Shown here: piece by piece, positions 38,216 through 48,176 of the stretch
Layout of the letters: each line of letters starts with the position of its first letter
Numbering within the stretch: position 1 is the first letter of the stretch
Assembly: GCA_019115745.1 (NCBI GenBank)
Contig: DXDA01000056.1
Span: forward strand, 1-64,000
Source of the DNA: Candidatus Alistipes intestinigallinarum
GTDB taxonomy: Bacteria > Bacteroidota > Bacteroidia > Bacteroidales > Rikenellaceae
DNA length: 64,000 nt
Direction of reading: 5' to 3'
Translations under genes and position numbers: made by a program
The notes under the pieces: model-generated
The model's input: the letters and a program-made list of their open reading frames with translations, nothing else
What the model was told of the DNA's origin: nothing
Databases searched by the model: none

Positions 38216-39184
38216 ATGAAGGGAATACGGATCATATTGCTGTGTGGCGTTGTTCTTTGGGCCGCGGGGTGTTTCAAGGACACCTCCGTGAAGACGAACT
38301 ATGTCCTCAAGCCGCTGAGCCAGACGCTGTCGACGGATCCTTACGAAGCGCTGGAGGGGGTGAAGGCCTACGCCTTTGCGGCGGATACGACGCTCTATAC
38401 GGTAGCGAGCTACGAGGATGCGCTGAACGGTGTGATCAGCCTGAAAAGCGACCTTTCGTCGAAGCTTTCGGAACCGACGGCGGTTTCGGAGCCCTACGAA
38501 CAGGAGGGTGCGACGGGTTGGGTGCACATGTCGCTGTCAGCCCCGACGCAGATGGTGGTTGCGGTGGATACGCAGCACCGGCTGTATGCCTACACGCAGC
38601 AGGAGCTGGAGGTGAACCTTCCGAATCTCTACGTGGTTCTTCCGTTCAAGGTGTGGAAGGAGGGCAACTCCTACAAGGACGGGAACTGGAGCTTCTATAA
38701 CGAATACTATACGCCGCCGGTCTATCGGGACTGCTACGTGGATGCGAAGGTCCAGTTGACGGAAGAGGGGGAGACGACGTCGATCTCGAAGATGGAGGTC
38801 TATGCCTATGCGGCCGACACGACGGCGTGGTTCATCGCGTCGTACGACGATGCGGTCAGCGGAAAGATCACCTCGAAGGCCGATACGACGGAGACGCGGA
38901 CGATACCGAGCTTCCAGGCCTATGCCGACGGCGAAACGGGCCTTTACAAGATGTCGGTGAGCGCGGAGAACCTGATGGTGGTGGTTGCGGACCGCAGCGA
39001 CCAACTGTACGCCTATACGCAGCAGACGGTGGATCTTGCGGAGACGGATCCGCTGAATTTCCCGTCGCTGGTTTTCCGGCCGTGGAAGGGGATCTGGATC
39101 GACAAGACGGATACGAACGGCTGGACGGTGGTGAACCCGACCTACGAACCCGAGGAGCCTGAAACGCAAAAACAACGACGATGA
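38216..39184 (+). CDS. Lipoprotein with two internally duplicated domains, unknown function
   Basis: LWAAGC lipobox; duplicated AYA-ADTT...ASY-DA--G-I--K-D...YAYTQQ blocks. Confidence 0.8.
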   Translation: MKGIRIILLCGVVLWAAGCFKDTSVKTNYVLKPLSQTLSTDPYEALEGVKAYAFAADTTLYTVASYEDALNGVISLKSDLSSKLSEPTAVSEPYEQEGATGWVHMSLSAPTQMVVAVDTQHRLYAYTQQELEVNLPNLYVVLPFKVWKEGNSYKDGNWSFYNEYYTPPVYRDCYVDAKVQLTEEGETTSISKMEVYAYAADTTAWFIASYDDAVSGKITSKADTTETRTIPSFQAYADGETGLYKMSVSAENLMVVVADRSDQLYAYTQQTVDLAETDPLNFPSLVFRPWKGIWIDKTDTNGWTVVNPTYEPEEPETQKQRR

Positions 39185-41217
39185 ATCGAGAAATCACCCG
39201 TTCCAATATGAATTGGCTGCGTCTGTTCGTGGCGTTGTTGTTCGTGTCGGCCTTTCTGAGCCGTTGCGCGAGCATGATGACACCGACGGGCGGGCCTCGG
39301 GACTCACTGCCTCCGGTGATCGTGACGATGGTCCCGGACAACTTCACGACGAACCGCCCGACGACGAACCACGGGAAGATCTACATCGAATTCGACGAGT
39401 TCGTGCAGATCAAGGACCAGCAGAAGGAGTTCTTCACCTCTCCGCAGATGAAGAAGAAGCCGACGATTACGATGCGGGGCCGCGGGATCGTGATCCAGAT
39501 GCGCGATACGCTGCGACCGAATACGACCTATGCGTTGAATTTCGGGAGTTCGATCCGCGACAACAACGAGGGTAACCCGCTCTATTCGATGCGTTATGTC
39601 TTCTCGACGGGGCCGGAGATCGACTCGATGGTGATGTCGGGTTATACGGCGGACAGTTACAAGGCGGATTCGGTTTCGAAGTCGTTCATCTGGTTCTTCC
39701 CGGCGGATTCGGTGAAGGAGCCTGCGGAGTACGACTCGACGATCTTCAACTACCAGCCGGCGGTGATTGCGCGTGCGGAGACGAACGGAATCTTCATTGC
39801 GCAGAACCTCAAGCCGATCCCCTATCGGGTCTACGCCGTGGAGGACAAGAACGACAACCAGATGTACGATCCGGGTACGGACCAGGTGGGCTTTATCGAG
39901 GGAACGTGGAATCCTGCCGAGATGCCCGATTTTGCGATGTGGTACGATTCGGTGCGACGGTACGTCTCGGCGGAGCCCCAGCTCTACTTCCGGATGTTCA
40001 TGGACAAGGCATTCAAGCGTCAGGTTCTTTCGGAGAGCCAGCGTCCGAAGCAGCACCAGGCGATGCTCTACTTCTCGGCGGCGCATCCCCAGATCCGGTC
40101 GCTGCGCTTCGACAGCATTCCGATGGATCGGGTGATCGTGGATCCGCAGACCGTGGGCAAGGATACGATTGCGTTGTGGTTCAACGTTCCGTCGGCGTCG
40201 CTTCCCGACACGATCAAGGGGGAGATCGTCTACCTGAAACACGATACGCTGAACCGGCTGCAGCCGGATACGGCGAAACTGAAACTCTTCTGGCGCCTGA
40301 TCGAGACGAAGGAGCAGGAACGCGCCCGGGAGAAGCTCGAACGGGACCGGAAGAAGGCGGAGGCCGCGGGCGAGGAGTTCGAGGAGCCGAAGGCGGAGAA
40401 CCCGTTCAAGTTCAACATGCCGACGTCGGGGGACCTGAACCCGGAGAACCACCTGACGATCGACTTCGACTATCCGCTGGTTGAGGCGGACTCTTCGCGG
40501 CTGCTGCTGACGCGGCAACTGGAGGACAACACGATCGAGGATGTTCCGATTCATATGGTCCGCGATACGGCGATGCTTCGGCGCTGGTATCTGCGAGCGG
40601 CGTGGGTTCCGGGGGGGCAGTATACGCTGACAATTCCGGACAGCGTGTTCCGGGACGTGGCGGGCTATGCCAACGACTCGATCGTGGGGAAATATACGGT
40701 CTACGATCCGGAGAAGTTCGCCACGGTGAAGGTTCACGTCACGAGCCGGGATCCGCAGATGAAGTATATCGTTCAGTTGCTGGACGGCAACGGCTCCTTG
40801 AAGCAGGAGCGGCGTGACGTCACGGTGGGAGACATCCAGTTCAACTACGTGCCGGCCGGAGAGATCAAGTTCCGGATCATCGAGGACCGGAACGGCAACG
40901 GGAAGTGGGATTCCGGGAATCTGGTGGCTCGTCTTCAGCCGGAGCGTGCGGAGATGTACGTCAACGACGAGGGGGAGGATACGTTTGCCACGAAGACCAA
41001 CTGGGAGATCGAGTTCACGATGGACATGAGCCGCGTCTTTGCGCCGGTAACGATGCAGTCTCTTTCGCGGCTGCTGGACGAGCGGGAGTCTCAGCGTCTG
41101 CGGCGCGAGGCGGAGAAACGGGCCAAGGAGGGTCCGCAGCGGCAGCAGGAGGATCGTCAGAACATGAACAACAGCAGTTTCGGTTCGGCGGGCAGTATGT
41201 TCAGTAATTTCAGATAG
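39181..41217 (+). CDS. Bacteroidetes Ig-like domain envelope protein
   Basis: SRCASMMTPTGGPRDSLPPVIVTMVPDNFTTN pattern; ATGA overlap with upstream gene. Confidence 0.78.
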   Translation: MNREITRSNMNWLRLFVALLFVSAFLSRCASMMTPTGGPRDSLPPVIVTMVPDNFTTNRPTTNHGKIYIEFDEFVQIKDQQKEFFTSPQMKKKPTITMRGRGIVIQMRDTLRPNTTYALNFGSSIRDNNEGNPLYSMRYVFSTGPEIDSMVMSGYTADSYKADSVSKSFIWFFPADSVKEPAEYDSTIFNYQPAVIARAETNGIFIAQNLKPIPYRVYAVEDKNDNQMYDPGTDQVGFIEGTWNPAEMPDFAMWYDSVRRYVSAEPQLYFRMFMDKAFKRQVLSESQRPKQHQAMLYFSAAHPQIRSLRFDSIPMDRVIVDPQTVGKDTIALWFNVPSASLPDTIKGEIVYLKHDTLNRLQPDTAKLKLFWRLIETKEQERAREKLERDRKKAEAAGEEFEEPKAENPFKFNMPTSGDLNPENHLTIDFDYPLVEADSSRLLLTRQLEDNTIEDVPIHMVRDTAMLRRWYLRAAWVPGGQYTLTIPDSVFRDVAGYANDSIVGKYTVYDPEKFATVKVHVTSRDPQMKYIVQLLDGNGSLKQERRDVTVGDIQFNYVPAGEIKFRIIEDRNGNGKWDSGNLVARLQPERAEMYVNDEGEDTFATKTNWEIEFTMDMSRVFAPVTMQSLSRLLDERESQRLRREAEKRAKEGPQRQQEDRQNMNNSSFGSAGSMFSNFR

Positions 41218-41218
41218 C

Positions 41219-42043
41219 ATGACGAAACAGAGTCATATCCGGATGTTGATATTCGCCGTCGCGGCTCTTTTCGCCGTGGAGGGGGCCTCGGGCCAGCATA
41301 CGCTGGGCGTGATCGGGGGCTACGGCATGGGCAGCGGCCGTTTCGATCCGAAGCAGGAGACGCGGGCGATCTGGGGTCTTTACAGCGGAGGTTTTACGTG
41401 GCGTTACTACGGCAAGCAGCGTTTCGTGGGGGGCTTCGGTGTCGATCTGGAGTTCCAGCAGCAGGCCTTTTCGTTTGCGACGAACGCCTCGCAGGTCGAC
41501 GAGAAGGAGACGGCAAACTACCTGTACTATACGCGGCGGATCAATTCGGTGGTGCTTCCCGTGGTGTGGCAGCCTCACTTCTACCTGTTGAAGAACCATG
41601 TCCGGGTCTATTTCGAGGCCGCCGCGACCTTTTTCTACAACTTTTCGTCGACCTGGGAGCAGGAGTATTTCGTCGATGCGGAGACCAAGCAGAAGGATAC
41701 CTACGGCGGGACCTACCATTTCAAGGTTCCCCGCGACAACCGCTGGGGTTACGGTCTGGCGGGGGGCGGCGGCATTTCGTTCCTGATCCGGCGTTTCGAG
41801 TTGAATTTCCGGGCCCGCTACTATTTCGGCTATTCGGACATCGTGCGGAACCGGAACCGCTACTACGACAACAGCGACGACGGACCGGAGAATCCGTTCT
41901 ATACGACCCCGATGCGTTCACCGCTGGACAACCTGATGATTTCGGTCGGTGTGAGCTACCGCTTCAACAAGGAGGGCTTCGAGACGTGGAAACCGCGGCC
42001 GAAACGGGAGAAAAACCGGGAGGAATTCAAGTTCGGACAGTAA
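41219..42043 (+). CDS. Putative outer-membrane beta-barrel protein
   Basis: Signal peptide; alternating aromatic-rich strands; C-terminal YRF region. Confidence 0.6.
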   Translation: MTKQSHIRMLIFAVAALFAVEGASGQHTLGVIGGYGMGSGRFDPKQETRAIWGLYSGGFTWRYYGKQRFVGGFGVDLEFQQQAFSFATNASQVDEKETANYLYYTRRINSVVLPVVWQPHFYLLKNHVRVYFEAAATFFYNFSSTWEQEYFVDAETKQKDTYGGTYHFKVPRDNRWGYGLAGGGGISFLIRRFELNFRARYYFGYSDIVRNRNRYYDNSDDGPENPFYTTPMRSPLDNLMISVGVSYRFNKEGFETWKPRPKREKNREEFKFGQ

Positions 42044-42055
42044 AAAGAGAGCATT

Positions 42056-42397
42056 ATGGAAACAACGCGACAACAGAAAATCGCCAAGCAGATCCAGAAG
42101 GACATGGCGGATATCTTCCAGAAGGAGGGCGCGTCGCTGGTCCGGGGGGCCTTGGTGACGGTAACGGGAGTGCGGGTCTCGCCGGACTTCAGCTATGCGA
42201 AGATCTACGTGAGCATCTTCCCGTTCGAACAGAGCAAGGAGTTGATGAACCGTTTCGAACATCAGAACTGGTTCCTGCGCCGGGCCCTGGGGCAGCGGAT
42301 CCGGAACCAGTTGAAGAACGTTCCGGAGATCCAGTTCTTCCTGGACGACTCGCTCGAATATATCGAACATATCGAGAAGGCGTTGAAGGAGGATTGA
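42056..42397 (+). CDS. rbfA: Ribosome-binding factor A
   Basis: RQQKIAKQIQKDMADIFQKE; VTVTGVRVSPDFSYAKIYVSIFP. Confidence 0.93.
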   Translation: METTRQQKIAKQIQKDMADIFQKEGASLVRGALVTVTGVRVSPDFSYAKIYVSIFPFEQSKELMNRFEHQNWFLRRALGQRIRNQLKNVPEIQFFLDDSLEYIEHIEKALKED

Positions 42398-42410
42398 TCG
42401 GTTCGGAGCC

Positions 42411-43622
42411 ATGCTGTCTCACTTTATAGCCCGGCGCTATCTCTTTTCGCCCCACTCCCGGTCGGTCGTGAACCTGATTTCGGGACTGAGCGTTGCGGCC
42501 GTGGCGGTTCCGGTTGCGGCGATGGTGATCCTGCTGTCGGTCTTCAACGGGTTCGAGACGCTGGTGAAATCGATGTATTCGGCCTTCGATGCGGATCTGA
42601 CACTCACGCCGCGCCGGGGTCAGACCTTCGTACAGACGGAGCTCGATACGGCGGACCTGCGGCGAATTCCGGGTGTGGCGGCCCTGTCCTGCACGTTGGA
42701 GCAGAGCGTGCTGCTGGAACATGCGGAGCGCCAGGCCACGGCGACGGTGCGGGGCGTGGACGACTCCTACGGGGAGGTTTTCGACCTGGAGGATGCCGTC
42801 ACGACGGGCGAATGGCGGGTCCGCCTGGGCGATCTGGAGCGGCTGGTCATCGGACAGTCGATGGCCTGGATGCTGGGGATCCGCACGCTGGCGGATGCCG
42901 ACGTGACGCTCTACGCCGTGCGGCGGGGGAGCTTTTCGACGCTGCTGCCGATGGACAACTACACGCGGCGCACGGAGCCCGTCGGCGGAGTCTATGTGCT
43001 GGACCTCGATACGGAGCGGACCTACGTGCTGAGCTCGCTGCGGCTGGCCCAGTCGCTTTTCGAGGCGGAGGGACGGGTTTCGGGCGTTGTTTTCCGGCTG
43101 ACGCCGGATGCGGATGTCGAGCGGACGCGGGAGGCCGTGTCCGCAGCGGCCGGGGATTCGTTCCGGGTGCGGACGCGCGACGAACTGCGGGCGTCGTTCT
43201 ACCGGATCATGACCTACGAGAAGTGGGGCATCTTCTTCATTGCGCTGCTGGTGCTGGTGATCGCCTCGTTCTCGGTGGTGGGGGCGCTGTCGATGCTGAT
43301 CGTGGAGAAGCGCCGGGACATTGCGACGCTCCGGGCCCTGGGTGCGGACACGCCGCTGCTCCGTCGCATTTTCCGGACGGAGGGTATGCTGATCTGCGGC
43401 CTGGGGGCGGTCATCGGGCTTCTGCTGGGCGTGTCGCTGAGCCTCGTGCAGCAACACTTCGGGGTGATCGAGATCCCTGCGGAGAGTTTCCTGACGAAGA
43501 GCTATCCGGTCGAGTTCCGCCTTTCGGACCTGTTTGCCGTGGCGGTCTCCTTTGCGCTGGTTGCGGCTCTTCTTGCGGACATCACGGTCCGCAGCATGAT
43601 TAAAAATACGACCCGTTCATGA
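42411..43622 (+). CDS. ABC transporter permease, FtsX/LolC-E family
   Basis: FIARRYLFSPHSRSVVNLISGLSVAAVAV; FtsX-like C-terminal TMs. Confidence 0.9.
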   Translation: MLSHFIARRYLFSPHSRSVVNLISGLSVAAVAVPVAAMVILLSVFNGFETLVKSMYSAFDADLTLTPRRGQTFVQTELDTADLRRIPGVAALSCTLEQSVLLEHAERQATATVRGVDDSYGEVFDLEDAVTTGEWRVRLGDLERLVIGQSMAWMLGIRTLADADVTLYAVRRGSFSTLLPMDNYTRRTEPVGGVYVLDLDTERTYVLSSLRLAQSLFEAEGRVSGVVFRLTPDADVERTREAVSAAAGDSFRVRTRDELRASFYRIMTYEKWGIFFIALLVLVIASFSVVGALSMLIVEKRRDIATLRALGADTPLLRRIFRTEGMLICGLGAVIGLLLGVSLSLVQQHFGVIEIPAESFLTKSYPVEFRLSDLFAVAVSFALVAALLADITVRSMIKNTTRS

Positions 43623-44440
43623 AACGATTCATTCTGTATTCGCTTTGCGGCCTGCTGCTGGGGAGCTGTGCCCGCCATACGATCATCCCGGACGACGAAC
43701 TGGCGCTGATCTTCCACGATGCGTTTCTCACGAATGCCTATCTCAATGCGGAGGACATCCGTTCGGATTCGCTGCGCCTCTACGAGCCGATCTTCGCGCA
43801 TTACGGCTATACGACCGAGGATGTGCACTATACGATCGGGAACTTTTCGAAACGGAAGAGCGCGCGCCTGGGAGATGTCGTCGAGGAGGCGATCGATCTG
43901 CTGGAGGCGGAGGGCAAGATCTACAACCGGGAGGTCGCCATCCTGGATACGATCGACAACGTGGCGCGGCGGACCTTCACGCGGGCGGTGTTGTCGGATA
44001 CGCTGATCCGGGTTTCGGCGCTTCGGGATACGTCGCGTCTGAGTTTCGTGGTTGACGTGGAGCCCGGGGAGTACGAACTCTCGCTGAAGTACCATGTCGA
44101 CTCGCTGGACCGGAATCCGCGGGGGATGCGGAGCTCGATGTGGCTGGAGCGGCGCGACAGCACGCGGGCGAACGTCTATACGACGACGCTTCGCCGCAAC
44201 CGGGATGAGTCTTTTTCGCGCCGTTTCTCGGTCGATTCGACGCACCGGCGGCTGCACATCCACCTGCTGACCTTCGGGGAGACCCCTCAGCGTCCGTCGG
44301 TTACGGTGCGAGACTTGAAGTTGTCGTTCACGCCGCCGACGCGGGATGCCGTGGAGCTTCTGTATGAAAAACAACTCAATATCCGGATCTTCGCCGATGA
44401 ATTCTTCCGTTCGGCCCTTTCGCCGCAGGATAGCCTCTAA
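43619..44440 (+). CDS. DUF4296-like lipoprotein
   Basis: LLLGSCARHTIIPDDELALIFHDAFLTNAYL. Confidence 0.7.
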   Translation: MKRFILYSLCGLLLGSCARHTIIPDDELALIFHDAFLTNAYLNAEDIRSDSLRLYEPIFAHYGYTTEDVHYTIGNFSKRKSARLGDVVEEAIDLLEAEGKIYNREVAILDTIDNVARRTFTRAVLSDTLIRVSALRDTSRLSFVVDVEPGEYELSLKYHVDSLDRNPRGMRSSMWLERRDSTRANVYTTTLRRNRDESFSRRFSVDSTHRRLHIHLLTFGETPQRPSVTVRDLKLSFTPPTRDAVELLYEKQLNIRIFADEFFRSALSPQDSL

Positions 44441-44747
44441 CCTGCTCTGGACGCCGCAGGGGCTTGTCCGTCACCCGTTGGTGACCTTCTACGGGGAGCG
44501 GGACTTCCTGGTGGAGAGCTGCCCGGCTCCGGACCGCCTTCCGGCGACGGAGTTCCATGCGGGGCTGCTGGTCGGGGATTTTCCGGAGGATTATCGGGCG
44601 GCTTTCGAACGCCTGCGGAGCGATGCGGACGATCTGTCGACCGCCTTGCCGCGGGTGGTGGTCCCGCACGGCATCTGGGTGGTGCTTTCGGGACTGGATT
44701 ACGCCGCCCTGCGCCTTACGCCCCACTCCCGGATCCAGCGGCTGTAA
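44397..44747 (+). CDS. Hypothetical protein, overlaps upstream gene
   Basis: ORF MNSSVRPFRRRIASNLLWTPQGLVRHPLVTF; coordinate trimmed from 44346. Confidence 0.5.
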   Translation: MNSSVRPFRRRIASNLLWTPQGLVRHPLVTFYGERDFLVESCPAPDRLPATEFHAGLLVGDFPEDYRAAFERLRSDADDLSTALPRVVVPHGIWVVLSGLDYAALRLTPHSRIQRL

Positions 44748-44869
44748 TCCCGGCCTCTGCCAGGGCCTTGCGCTCCGGACGAGCTGCGGACCCTCCTCCT
44801 GCCTTGTTTTCTTGTTTGTCTTTTGTTTCGGGCTCTTCCAGTCTGCCGTATCCCTCTTTCCGTCCCGGT

Positions 44870-45766
44870 TCAGATCGGAAGGTGCTCTTCGACCGTACGC
44901 CGGAGGTGGCTGCTGTCGAGATGGGTGTATATTTCGGTCGTCAGGATGCTTTCGTGTCCGAGCATCTCCTGCACCTGACGGATCGAGGCGCCGCCCTCGA
45001 GCAGGTGGGTGGCGAACGAGTGGCGGAAGGTGTGTGGGCTGATGCGTTTGTCGATTCCGGCGCGGCGTGCGGCCTGCTTGAGAATCGTGAAGACCATCAC
45101 CCGGGTCAGTTTTCCGCCGCGGTTGTTCAGAAAGAGCACCTCCTCGCCGGAACGGACCTCGGTACGTTTGTCGAGATAGCGTTGGATGCGCTCCCGGGCC
45201 AGGGTGCTGATGGGGACGATCCGCTGCTTGTCCCCCTTTCCGATCACCCGGACATACCCTTCTCCGAAAAAGAGGTCCTGCACCCGGAGCTCGGTCAACT
45301 CCGAGACGCGGAGCCCGCACGAGTAGAGGAGTTCGAGCATGGCCTGATCGCGCAGCCCCTTGACCGTCGAGGGATCTATGGCGGCGATGATGCGGTCGAT
45401 CTCGTCGGTCGAGAGGATGTCGGGTAACTGCCGTCCGAACTTGGGCATCTGAATGAATTCGGCGGGGGATGCTTCGATCCGGTCGTCGATCATCAGGAAG
45501 TTGAAGAAGCTCTTCACGCTGCTCAGGGCGCGGGCCTGCGAGGTTTTCTCGCGTCCGCGGTCGTAGAGCCAGGCCATGTACCGTTCGATCATCTGGGGTT
45601 CGACCTTGCGGGGCGGGAGGTCCCACATCCGGAGGATGAAGTGGGCGAACTGCCTCAGGTCGCGCATGTAGGCTTCGACGGAGTTTCCGGCGAGTCTTTT
45701 TTCGAGTTTGATGTAGGTTCGGTACCGCCGGGCGGCCTCCTCCCACTTTTTGGTATTTTCTGCCAT
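44870..45766 (-). CDS. xerD: Tyrosine recombinase XerD-type
   Basis: YSCGLRVSELTEL; SPHTFRHSFATHLLEGGASIRQVQEMLGHESILTTEIYTHLD. Confidence 0.93.
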   Translation of the reverse strand: MAENTKKWEEAARRYRTYIKLEKRLAGNSVEAYMRDLRQFAHFILRMWDLPPRKVEPQMIERYMAWLYDRGREKTSQARALSSVKSFFNFLMIDDRIEASPAEFIQMPKFGRQLPDILSTDEIDRIIAAIDPSTVKGLRDQAMLELLYSCGLRVSELTELRVQDLFFGEGYVRVIGKGDKQRIVPISTLARERIQRYLDKRTEVRSGEEVLFLNNRGGKLTRVMVFTILKQAARRAGIDKRISPHTFRHSFATHLLEGGASIRQVQEMLGHESILTTEIYTHLDSSHLRRTVEEHLPI

Positions 45767-45843
45767 CCCGGGTGTGTTATAACGGGGAATTTGCGTAACT
45801 TTGTCGAAGCTAAGGTACGAAAAATTTTACATAATATTATTCC

Positions 45844-46674
45844 ATGGATTACATATCGCTTCAAATTCCGGTTTCGGATGCCGAACAGGGCGAGATCCTG
45901 ACGGCGGAACTGGCCGATTATCCGTTCGAGAGCTTCGAGACGGAGGGTTCGATGCTCAAGGCCTATATCCCGAGCGAACGGCTGGTGGACTGCAAGGGTG
46001 CTGTGGACGCACTGCTTGAGCGCTACGGGGTTTCGGGACGCTATATCGCCATCGAGACGCAGAACTGGAACGCGCTGTGGGAGCGGAATTTCCCGTCGGT
46101 GGACGTCGAGGGGCGCCTTCGGATCCGGGCGCCGTTCCACGATCCGGCACCGGACGGGGAGCTGGAGGTGGTCGTGATGCCGAAGATGTCGTTCGGCACG
46201 GGGCACCATGCAACGACGTGGCTCGTCTCGCGGGCGGTCCTGGATCTGGACGTGGCGGGCCGTACGGGGCTGGACATGGGGAGCGGTACGGGAGTGCTGT
46301 CGATCGTGGCGGTGAAGTGCGGGGCTTCGCACGTCGACGCGGTGGACATCGACGACTGGGCCGACGCGAACTGCCGGGAGAACATCGCGGCGAACGGAGT
46401 TGCGGACCGGATCACCCCACTGCTGGGCGACGTGCGCCGCATTGCAGGGCGCCGCTACGGCTTCATCCTGGCCAACATCAACCGCAACATCCTGCTGGCG
46501 GACATGCCCTCCTACGCCGCGACGCTGGAACCGGGCGGCGATCTGGTGATGAGCGGTTTTCTGGAGGCGGACGTTCCGGCGATCGTCTCCCGGGCGAAGG
46601 AGTTGGGGATGGAGCACGTGGAGACGGCCTCGCGCGAGGGTTGGCAGATGGTCCATGTGCGTAAGACGGAGTAA
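45844..46674 (+). CDS. prmA: Ribosomal protein L11 methyltransferase
   Basis: FGTGHHATT; GLDMGSGTGVLSIVAVKCGA; NINRNIL. Confidence 0.94.
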   Translation: MDYISLQIPVSDAEQGEILTAELADYPFESFETEGSMLKAYIPSERLVDCKGAVDALLERYGVSGRYIAIETQNWNALWERNFPSVDVEGRLRIRAPFHDPAPDGELEVVVMPKMSFGTGHHATTWLVSRAVLDLDVAGRTGLDMGSGTGVLSIVAVKCGASHVDAVDIDDWADANCRENIAANGVADRITPLLGDVRRIAGRRYGFILANINRNILLADMPSYAATLEPGGDLVMSGFLEADVPAIVSRAKELGMEHVETASREGWQMVHVRKTE

Positions 46675-46680
46675 CCCGGC

Positions 46681-47406
46681 GTGAAGAGCTACAAGGGGCG
46701 CGGCATCGTACTGCATACGCTCAAATACGGCGATACGTCGCTGGTGGCCTACCTGCTGACCGATGTGGGAGGGTGCCGGAGCTATATGGTGCAGGGGGTC
46801 CGGAGCCGGAAGGGCCACGGCTCGAAACTGGCGCTGTTCCAGCCGCTGTTCCCGGTGGAGTTCGAGGGTCTGGAGTCGCCGCGGCAGCAGATGGACCGCT
46901 TCAAGGAGGTCCGTTCGGGTTTTCTGCTGCAAAGCCTGCCCTTCGATGTGCGGAAATCGACGATTGCGCTCTTCATGGCCGAAGTTTTGTATCGTCTGAT
47001 CCGGGAGAGCGAGCCGAACGAGGCGTTGTTCGAATTCGTCTGGAATTCGACCGCGGCGTTGGATGCGCTGGAGCGGGGTGTTCCGAACTTCCACCTGTGG
47101 TTCCTGGCGAATCTGAGCCGCCTGCTGGGCTTCCGTCCGGGGAACGACTACCGGGACGGCTGGTGGTTCGACATCCGCGAGGGCCTCTATACGCCGAGCT
47201 GTCCGGTGCATCCGGGATCGATGACACAGCCCTGCGCGGCGCTGCTGGACCGGATGCTGGGCCTGGACGTTCGGCTTCTGGGCGAGATCGAACTCAACCG
47301 GACGCAACGTTCGGACTTTTTGAGTGCGATGTTGTCCTATTTCAGCTATCACCTCGAAGGGATCAACTCCGTGCAGTCGATCCGCATACTACGGGAGGTT
47401 TTTTGA
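46681..47406 (+). CDS. recO: DNA repair protein RecO
   Basis: GIVLHTLKYGDTSLVAYLLTDVGGCRSYMVQGVRSRK. Confidence 0.92.
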   Translation: MKSYKGRGIVLHTLKYGDTSLVAYLLTDVGGCRSYMVQGVRSRKGHGSKLALFQPLFPVEFEGLESPRQQMDRFKEVRSGFLLQSLPFDVRKSTIALFMAEVLYRLIRESEPNEALFEFVWNSTAALDALERGVPNFHLWFLANLSRLLGFRPGNDYRDGWWFDIREGLYTPSCPVHPGSMTQPCAALLDRMLGLDVRLLGEIELNRTQRSDFLSAMLSYFSYHLEGINSVQSIRILREVF

Positions 47407-47439
47407 CGTTTTATAAGTAAGGAAATAAACAAGAACAGG

Positions 47440-47829
47440 ATGAAAAGATCGATTTTTCTGGCGGTCGTTGCTCTTTTCGTAGCTTTGGCCGCCTCGGCCC
47501 AACTTCCGGAACGGCCTATCGAGTTCAAACCGGATACGGTCCGTCATACGACTCCGGGTTTTACGCTTCCGGATTCGCTGGCGCACATGTCCCCCTGGAA
47601 ACCGGATTACCGAACGATGGCTCCGTTGAAGACCAAGCCTGCGGTCTCGATGACGTCGGTCGTTGTAATCCAGCGCGAGAACCTGCCCTCGCGGGTTACG
47701 GTTATCGACAACAATACGTTGCGCCTGGGTCCGCATTTCAACCTTTCGAACGGTCAGGCCTGGAACTGGGGACCGTTCCCGAATGCGTATCTGGATGCGC
47801 GGACGCTTTCGTTCCCGATGCCGCGTTGA
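47440..47829 (+). CDS. Small secreted protein, unknown function
   Basis: Signal peptide MKRSIFLAVVALFVALAASAQ. Confidence 0.6.
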   Translation: MKRSIFLAVVALFVALAASAQLPERPIEFKPDTVRHTTPGFTLPDSLAHMSPWKPDYRTMAPLKTKPAVSMTSVVVIQRENLPSRVTVIDNNTLRLGPHFNLSNGQAWNWGPFPNAYLDARTLSFPMPR

Positions 47830-48176
47830 GGCGTCGGATCCGGCGTTCTTTCCGGATGCTTTCCTCACCCCTGCCGACAGCCGACAGGGGTTTGTTGTTG
47901 AAATCGGCGGCCCGACGCGTGGAATATAGGTATTTTCGCGTATTGACGGGCCGCGTTGAAATTCCGAATTTTGTGCCGGGGAAAATGGCATTTTCCGACG
48001 CTGACGGCAGGCTTTAGCCTCGGTCCGTTCGTGATTTCCGCTTTCTGAAATCCAGCCCGGCGCCGGTGTTTCCCGCTGCCTCTTCGATCGTTCGCCCGGT
48101 GTCCCGGGGCCTTTGGTCCCTGCAGCGCCGGGGGCTTCGCAAGGGGTCCGTATTTCATGCAACCGATGAACAACAA

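Noticed and set aside
44870-45766. Tyrosine recombinase as the integrase of the phage cassette
   Set aside because: XerD-like housekeeping recombinase features, more than 12 kb away, with host genes between
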